This document shows, piece by piece, positions 7,011 through 10,046 of a DNA stretch of 10,046 nt (positions are counted from its first letter, which is position 1; the number at the start of each line of letters is the position of its first letter). The position numbers and the translations under genes were made by a program. The stretch lies in NCBI GenBank assembly GCA_934725005.1, contig CAKVBE010000025.1, positions 1-10,046 of the forward strand. The letters are read 5' to 3'. Source of the stretch: an uncultured Rickettsiales bacterium (GTDB taxonomy: Bacteria; Pseudomonadota; Alphaproteobacteria; Rickettsiales; UBA1997). The notes under the pieces are model-generated. The model worked only from the letters and a program-made list of their open reading frames with translations. It ran no database searches and was not told the origin of the DNA.

Positions 7011-7130
7011 GCACTGCGAAACAGTATGAAAAATGGTAATATTATTCTTCTCAAAATTAATTGATTGCTATTTGAGACCAACTATATCACTCCTTCTCAA
7101 ACCGCAAAACGCACCGGGTACAATAGCCTC
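7008..7130 (-). pseudogene. Relic of a second tyrosine integrase (box I region)
   Basis: On the minus strand from 7130, one frame reads GAFCGLRRSDIVGLK, stop (TAG where TGG/Trp is usual), then QSINFEKNNITIFHTVSQ. This is the box I arginine motif of clostridial tyrosine recombinases (typically GLRRSEvlGLKW..idFe.ntItI.HTV). Only about 40 codons remain, with no start, no catalytic H-x-x-R box and no tyrosine. It differs from the intact integrase (TGMRQGEVMGLTW), so it comes from another element. It joins the dinB scrap at about 7008. Confidence 0.72.
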
Positions 7131-7165
7131 TCAATTTTATTTGTTTCATTATTCTTTTTTATATA

Positions 7166-7197
7166 TAAAAATGCCCACTACAAAACTGTAATGGGCA
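7166..7197 (-). terminator. Rho-independent terminator of the DUF2752-TM2 operon
   Basis: TGCCCA (7172-7177) pairs with TGGGCA (7192-7197); after one C-A mismatch TAC pairs with GTA around loop AAAACT. On the minus strand a run of T follows (7171-7167). It begins 10 nt after the TM2 gene's stop. Confidence 0.85.
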
Positions 7198-7207
7198 ATA
7201 ACAAAGG

Positions 7208-7555
7208 TTACTGGCATTGTGCCAAAGTTGTCATTAATTTATTAAAATTATACTCTTGAGTCTTTTTAGTTATTATACACCAATCAACAATTGACCATAT
7301 TCCACAACCACCACAAGTAAATAATTTCAATATTCCTAACCCTACTTCGCCAAGCATGAATCTATCCACACCCAAATATCCCAAGAAAATTGAAATCAAC
7401 AACATCGTCGTAGTATCCTTGAAGCCGATCGTATAAATAATAGATGCTGCAGATTCGTCGGCCTCTTCCAATGTTTTACGTATTGCCATAATCTTTTCTG
7501 CCGGAAAAAATTTACCATTTGTTGCTATAAATTGATTAATTTTTTGTTCTTCCAT
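7208..7555 (-). CDS. TM2-domain membrane protein
   Basis: A 115-aa protein starting at ATG 7555, preceded by AAGGGGG; the frame is open further upstream but without a better start. The N-terminal ~45 residues are soluble and charged. Residues about 49-67 and 71-96 form two membrane helices joined by GYLGVDRFMLG, the TM2 signature with its conserved D-R-F turn; the second helix ends GIWSIVDWCIITKK. C81 and C84 (CGGCG) replace the small residues usual there. The molecular function of bacterial TM2 proteins is not established. It is the second gene of a two-gene operon after a DUF2752 protein (31-nt gap), a pairing often met in Firmicutes, and is closed by its own terminator. Confidence 0.88.
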   Translation of the reverse strand: MEEQKINQFIATNGKFFPAEKIMAIRKTLEEADESAASIIYTIGFKDTTTMLLISIFLGYLGVDRFMLGEVGLGILKLFTCGGCGIWSIVDWCIITKKTQEYNFNKLMTTLAQCQ

Positions 7556-7586
7556 AAATAGACCCCCTTTTATCGCTGCCATATTA

Positions 7587-7958
7587 TCATATATTAGCAA
7601 AAATGTCAATATATATTTCATAAAAATATCTAATTATCATTAAAACACACACGGAATATGTCATAATGTCAATTATTTTGTCGTTTTTAAATAACAAGCT
7701 TTTATGAATATTAAGCCAAACAACACTAACCATAGGAACCGCTAAATAATTATATCGTATGTATTCATACAGATTAAATTTTATAATTGCATCAAGTGCA
7801 TGCAGCGTACCGCAAGCAGGACATGGTATGCCAAAAAGTATTTTAAATGGGCATGGGAACTTTACGTAAATCAACAAGGCAATCAAACAGAATAGGAAAA
7901 TATGTATAAAAATATTATTCGAATTCTTATCAAACTCGCTAAATTTACCTTTTTCCAT
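7587..7958 (-). CDS. DUF2752 family membrane protein
   Basis: A 123-aa protein from ATG 7958, with AAGGGGA about 11 nt upstream. Membrane helices are visible at about 16-32, 72-88 and 98-113. The DUF2752 signature lies between the first two: FGIPCPACGTLHALDAI (residues 42-58), then the downstream RYNYLAVP. The family motif is normally CPxCGxTRA; here the arginine position is histidine (CPACGTLHA), while both cysteines (C46, C49) are kept. No function is established for the family; metal or redox chemistry through the cysteines is only a possibility. It is first gene of the operon with the TM2 protein. The region upstream was once occupied by a further membrane gene, a TMEM175 relic. Confidence 0.85.
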   Translation of the reverse strand: MEKGKFSEFDKNSNNIFIHIFLFCLIALLIYVKFPCPFKILFGIPCPACGTLHALDAIIKFNLYEYIRYNYLAVPMVSVVWLNIHKSLLFKNDKIIDIMTYSVCVLMIIRYFYEIYIDIFANI

Positions 7959-8002
7959 AACTTTTTGTTTCCCCTTTGTGTATGTGTATAGCAGCTATCA
8001 AC

Positions 8003-8250
8003 ATTATTGTTGTCGGTAACTATTATGCCACCGATGCCTAAGCCAAGACAATCAAATTGCAGCCGGATCCCTTATTTAATTCCCAAATATTTTAGAACAC
8101 ATATTTTTTTACTCTGTGTAAATACCACATACCCTACCGTGTTTGATTCTATCGTTTTGGTGCAGCAGGTTTTTCAAGTTCAAGAACTAATATGGTCATC
8201 ACTATTGCCAAAACAACATCAGTAAATGCCACTAGTCGATCTTTTTTCAA
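8003..8250 (-). pseudogene. Decayed TMEM175 (DUF1211) family potassium-channel-like gene
   Basis: From TTG 8250 the minus strand encodes MKKDRLVAFTDVVLAIVMTI and then LVLELEKPAAPKR before TAG at 8151-8149. Motifs F-[ST]-D-x-[VA]-L-A-I and T-I-L-V-L-E-L are the first helix of the TMEM175/DUF1211 family, where FSD contributes to the channel in known members. The normal ATG is missing, and the sequence beyond the stop is broken. Around 8056-8003 the frames still give fragments (WL..W.NS) recalling the family's next helix, but weakly. A complete family protein is about 200 aa, so most is lost. The part 8149-8250 is well supported, the rest tentative. Confidence 0.65.
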
Positions 8251-8534
8251 GATATAGCCCCAAAAAATTTTATTTTTCTTAAATTTATCATATCCATCAC
8301 AGAATATTGTGAATGGTTTATTTTTTGTTATTTAAGTTGTTTACTTCCCTTTTAAGATAATTATAGTGTTAAGATAATTATAGCGGAAATAAATTTGTTT
8401 GTGTATATTTCGTGTTCTAAAAGTTTTGCCAATATTTTTGTTCTCAGAATAAAAAAGTACCGGCATCCAAAAAACCAATATTTAATTCCGTTCAGTATCA
8501 TTCCGCTAATCCACACCATATTATTCCGATAGCA
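8251..8534. other. Gene-poor region with repeats upstream of the Fic gene
   Basis: No convincing gene. It contains an imperfect palindrome TCACA-N6-TGTGA (8297-8312), a tandem 15-bp repeat (8352-8383) and the first two TTCCG motifs of the Fic promoter region. A minus-strand open frame covers 8361-8627 but overlaps the Fic promoter and start, resembles nothing I know and has no good ribosome site. Confidence 0.5.
8352..8383 (+). repeat. Tandem direct repeat TTAAGATAATTATAG x2
   Basis: Two exact 15-bp copies (8352-8366 and 8369-8383), 17 bp apart. Read on the minus strand each copy contains TATAAT, so they may be duplicated -10 elements of a lost leftward promoter or a tandem protein site. Confidence 0.8.
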
Positions 8535-8553
8535 TTGATATCGTTCCGATAAT
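8486..8553 (+). repeat. Repeated TTCCG(A/C)TA sites in the Fic promoter; candidate operator
   Basis: TTCCG occurs at 8486, 8501 (TTCCGCTAAT), 8524 (TTCCGATAGC) and 8544 (TTCCGATAAT), at steps of 15, 23 and 20 bp. The last copy lies inside the -35/-10 spacer and the third just before the -35. A bound protein would block RNA polymerase; the Fic protein's own HTH domain is the nearest candidate. Confidence 0.55.
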
Positions 8554-8563
8554 TTGATATAAT
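8535..8563 (+). promoter_or_regulatory. Promoter of the HTH-Fic gene
   Basis: TTGATA (8535-8540), a 17-nt spacer, and a perfect TATAAT (8558-8563). The start would be near 8570, only about 17 nt before the ATG, so the leader is little more than the ribosome site GAGGTG (8575-8580). Confidence 0.85.
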
Positions 8564-8586
8564 CTTCTAAAAACGAGGTGAGAAAA

Positions 8587-9480
8587 ATGTTTTTAACAGT
8601 TAAAGAAGTTGCGGAAAAATGGGGCATTTCCGACCGCAGAGTGCGTGTTTTATGTGCACAAGGTAAAATAGAAGGAGCGTATCAAGAAGGCAGAGGATGG
8701 AAAATACCGGTTGATGCAAAAAAACCTGAAGATAGCAGATATAAGTCCGCAAAAAGTATCCAAGATATAATAAAAGAAAAAAAGCTTGAGCTCGATTCCA
8801 GAAGGCCTCTGACGCAAGGCGAAATGGAACGTCTCAATGAAGAATTTATTGTTGAATATACGTATAATTCCAACGCAATAGAAGGCAGCACTTTGACGCT
8901 CCGAGAAACCGATATGGTCTTGCGGGGCCTCACAATTGACCAAAAACCCCTTAAGGAACACATGGAGGCCGTTGGGCATAAGGAGGCTTTTGAATTTGTA
9001 AGTGGCTTGGTGAAAGATAATGCGCCTTTGACGGAAAGTGTTATTAAGCAAATTCACTACTTGGTTTTAGCGGATAAAAAAGACGACCGAGGAGTTTATA
9101 GGCGCGTTCCCGTAAAGATCTTGGGAGCCAAACATGAACCCGTGCAGCCGTATTTAATACAACCTAAAATGGAAGAACTCCTTAAAAATTACAATGAGAG
9201 CACTGAAGAAATTATAAGCAAACTTGCACGATTTCATATTGAATTTGAAGAAATACATCCATTCATTGACGGTAACGGCAGAACCGGAAGATTACTTGTC
9301 AACCTTGAGCTTATGAAAGCCGGCTATCCACCGATTGATATTAAATTTACGGACAGAGTTTCTTATTACAACGCTTTTGATGCTTATCACGAAAAACACG
9401 ATTTATCACCGATGAAAAAACTTTTTGCGTCCTATATTAAGGAGCGTTTGGATGCCTATTTATCTATACTCGGAAAGTAA
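8587..9480 (+). CDS. HTH-Fic domain protein (probable AMP transferase, class II)
   Basis: A 297-aa protein from ATG 8587, chosen over GTG 8578, which lies within the Shine-Dalgarno GAGGTG. Residues 1-45 form an excisionase/MerR-like HTH with wing (FLTVKEVAEKWGISDRRVR, then GRGWKIP). The Fic core follows: the active-site motif HPFIDGNGRTGR at 224-235 is complete with catalytic H224, so it should transfer a nucleotide (usually AMP) to a Ser, Thr or Tyr hydroxyl of a target protein. Upstream, S95-NAI-E99-G100 fits the inhibitory [S/T]xxxE[G/N] helix of class II Fic proteins, where the Glu blocks ATP until relieved. Similar proteins occur as lone cargo or defence/toxin-like genes; no separate antitoxin is seen. 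Its own promoter and repeated sites suggest autoregulation. The target is unknown. Fold and active site are firm. Confidence 0.94.
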   Translation: MFLTVKEVAEKWGISDRRVRVLCAQGKIEGAYQEGRGWKIPVDAKKPEDSRYKSAKSIQDIIKEKKLELDSRRPLTQGEMERLNEEFIVEYTYNSNAIEGSTLTLRETDMVLRGLTIDQKPLKEHMEAVGHKEAFEFVSGLVKDNAPLTESVIKQIHYLVLADKKDDRGVYRRVPVKILGAKHEPVQPYLIQPKMEELLKNYNESTEEIISKLARFHIEFEEIHPFIDGNGRTGRLLVNLELMKAGYPPIDIKFTDRVSYYNAFDAYHEKHDLSPMKKLFASYIKERLDAYLSILGK

Positions 9481-9486
9481 AATTTG

Positions 9487-9543
9487 TACCCCTATTTATA
9501 CCCCTTACGAAAAAATCTTTACCCCTAAAAATACTCCTTAAAC
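9487..9543 (+). repeat. Left attP arm: four TACCCCTTAAAA-type 12-mers
   Basis: Two tandem pairs: TACCCCTATTTA (9487) with TACCCCTTACGA (9499), and TACCCCTAAAAA (9520) with TACTCCTTAAAC (9532). Copies within a pair are exactly 12 bp apart. They begin 7 bp after the Fic stop. Same consensus as the right-arm repeats; candidate arm-type sites for the integrase N-terminal domain. Confidence 0.75.
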
Positions 9544-9656
9544 GATTATTTTAAATTTTACAAGTTTATGCTAGATTGCATACAAATCCCGAAACTAGCA
9601 GATTTGAAGCCACATGATTGATACGCATTATATTGGACTTACCAGGTACTTTATAA
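9544..9656. other. attP left spacer
   Basis: 113 bp between the left arm repeats and the core. It holds GCTAG/CTAGC (9570-9574, 9595-9599) and one copy of TACAAATCCC (9581-9590) that recurs at 9682-9691 across the core. Possible excisionase or host-factor sites; no gene. Confidence 0.4.
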
Positions 9657-9679
9657 TTCAAATCCCTCCTTCTCCGCCA
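9657..9679 (+). other. attP: attP core: 3' end of a tRNA-Ser gene
   Basis: The 23 nt parse exactly as a tRNA 3' end: T-loop TTCAAAT, T-stem strand CCCTC, acceptor strand CTTCTCC, discriminator G73, CCA. An acceptor starting GGAGAAG with G73 is typical of bacterial tRNA-Ser. No other part of a tRNA is present upstream, so this is a fragment and not a gene. Elements of this type carry such a fragment so that integration rebuilds the interrupted tRNA. The exact crossover cannot be placed without the chromosomal attB. Confidence 0.85.
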
Positions 9680-9684
9680 AATAC

Positions 9685-9719
9685 AAATCCCACAGTACTG
9701 CGGTATTGTGGGATTTTTT
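9685..9719 (+). terminator. Strong terminator directly after the tRNA-like core
   Basis: AAATCCCACA (9685-9694) pairs with TGTGGGATTT (9707-9716); the stem extends by GTAC/GTAT (one wobble) to 14 bp around loop TGCG, followed by T residues to 9719. It begins 6 bp after the CCA, so after integration it would end transcription of the rebuilt tRNA and shield the element. Confidence 0.9.
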
Positions 9720-9738
9720 ATGTTCGTTTTCAGCCGTA

Positions 9739-9786
9739 TACCCCTTAAAATACCCCTTAAAATACCCCTTAAAATACCCCTTACAG
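9739..9786 (+). repeat. Right attP arm: four tandem TACCCCTTAAAA 12-mers
   Basis: Units at 9739, 9751 and 9763 are identical TACCCCTTAAAA; the fourth at 9775 reads TACCCCTTACAG. They are head to tail with a strict 12-bp period, a little over one helical turn. Together with the left arm they bracket the core, as arm-type integrase sites do in lambda- and Tn916-like systems. Between here and 9882 I see nothing else. Confidence 0.85.
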
Positions 9787-9882
9787 ATGTATATATAATA
9801 AGTAACCAAGTTTAAAATCTTTTGCTTTCATTGATTGTTTGAACTTTAAATCATGGCCCCATTAAATTAATATTCGTACATA

Positions 9883-9917
9883 CAAAAAAGAGACTGTAAT
9901 CTACAATCTCTTTTTTG
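9883..9917 (-). terminator. Terminator of the repressor-integrase operon
   Basis: CAAAAAAGAGA (9883-9893) pairs with TCTCTTTTTTG (9907-9917); after one C-A mismatch TGTA pairs with TACA around loop ATC. With A and T tracts on both flanks of the stem it can work in both directions. It lies 17 nt after the integrase stop. Confidence 0.88.
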
Positions 9918-9933
9918 CAACATCTTTTGTTTT

Positions 9934-10046
9934 TTAACTGATACTTCTGATAAAATTATCCATTCTTTGTGCGCTTTTCTTTTTCATGTTTTCTGTTACC
10001 CCGCCGTAAACGTCCAATGTAAAAGCAGCGGTATGATGACCTAAAT
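9934..10046 (-). CDS. int: Tyrosine recombinase (integrase), C-terminal end with catalytic tyrosine
   Basis: This is the 3' end of the integrase gene whose first 1067 nt lie at the left edge. Bases 10031-10046 duplicate bases 1-16; after one copy is removed, the codon split over 10030/1/2 reads ACC (Thr356) and the frame continues without interruption to TAA at 9936-9934. The segment encodes TAAFTLDVYGGV and then a basic helix ending DNFIRSIS. Y364 (codon 10008-10006) is the expected nucleophile, ten residues after H354 (LGHH...LDVY). A hairpin terminator lies 17 nt beyond the stop, and attP about 255 nt beyond it, the usual position for a tRNA-targeting integrase. Confidence 0.95.
   Translation of the reverse strand, partial: LGHHTAAFTLDVYGGVTENMKKKSAQRMDNFIRSIS
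10031..10046. repeat. Terminal direct repeat, right copy (circle-closure overlap)
   Basis: Identical to bases 1-16. It lies inside the integrase gene (residues around H354-H355), not at the tRNA-like attP, so it is not an attachment-site duplication. Confidence 0.93.

Noticed and set aside
7065..7259. Plus-strand open frame of 64 codons
   Set aside because: It runs antisense through the integrase relic, the operon terminator and the end of the TM2 gene; no ribosome site.
8007..8225. Plus-strand open frame of 72 codons
   Set aside because: Antisense to the TMEM175 relic, whose conserved helix is clearly encoded on the minus strand.
8361..8627. Minus-strand open frame of 88 codons overlapping the Fic promoter and start
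   Set aside because: No ribosome site, no recognisable motif, and it runs antisense through the Fic start; most likely a chance frame.
9657..9679. A functional tRNA gene
   Set aside because: Only the T-loop-to-CCA part exists; the sequence upstream has no anticodon arm, D arm or 5' acceptor strand.
9739..9786. CRISPR-like array
   Set aside because: The 12-bp units are directly adjacent with no spacers; no cas gene is present.

Overview
The window reads as one complete, small circular DNA molecule that was opened inside its integrase gene. Its last 16 bases repeat its first 16. If one copy is dropped (circle of 10,030 bp), a tyrosine-integrase reading frame that is cut by the window edges becomes one intact 387-codon gene. 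The DNA is AT-rich, with Shine-Dalgarno sites, TTGACA/TATAAT promoters, T-tailed hairpin terminators and clostridial-looking proteins (Y-family polymerase, DUF2752/TM2 membrane pair, Fic). This suggests a low-GC Firmicute, probably a Clostridia member; the genus cannot be told from the sequence.

Layout around the circle. (1) Leftward control arm: a helix-turn-helix repressor (1068-1856) and directly after it the integrase (1067 to 1, continuing 10030 to 9934), ending at a hairpin terminator. (2) A divergent switch (about 1888-1935) in which the two -35 boxes overlap in the palindrome TTGACAGTCAA. (3) Rightward replication arm: excisionase-like HTH protein (TTG start, 1984), CHC2 zinc-finger primase fragment (2198), DUF927-type helicase (2804), then a gene-free block with five GGTAAC iterons (4725-4885), a likely origin, and a frameshifted small-terminase-like HTH gene (4922-5340). 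(4) Accessory region: Y-family DNA polymerase (5467-6729, minus), a scar holding a dinB scrap fused to an integrase scrap (6970-7130), a TM2/DUF2752 membrane-protein operon (7208-7958, minus), a dead TMEM175-family gene (about 8003-8250, minus) and an HTH-Fic gene with its own promoter and repeated TTCCG sites (8587-9480). (5) attP (9487-9786): the last 23 nt of a tRNA-Ser gene, followed by a terminator and flanked on both sides by tandem 12-bp TACCCCTTAAAA repeats, probably the integrase arm sites.

The gene order int-repressor / divergent promoters / xis-primase-helicase-origin-terS-like / cargo / att matches phage-inducible chromosomal islands (the SaPI-type satellites), and no capsid, tail, lysis, mobilisation or conjugation gene is present. 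I infer a PICI-like satellite or a close relative, here as its excised circular form. The frameshift in the terminase-like gene and the three gene relics suggest partial decay. Family assignments come from reading motifs; no database search was run.
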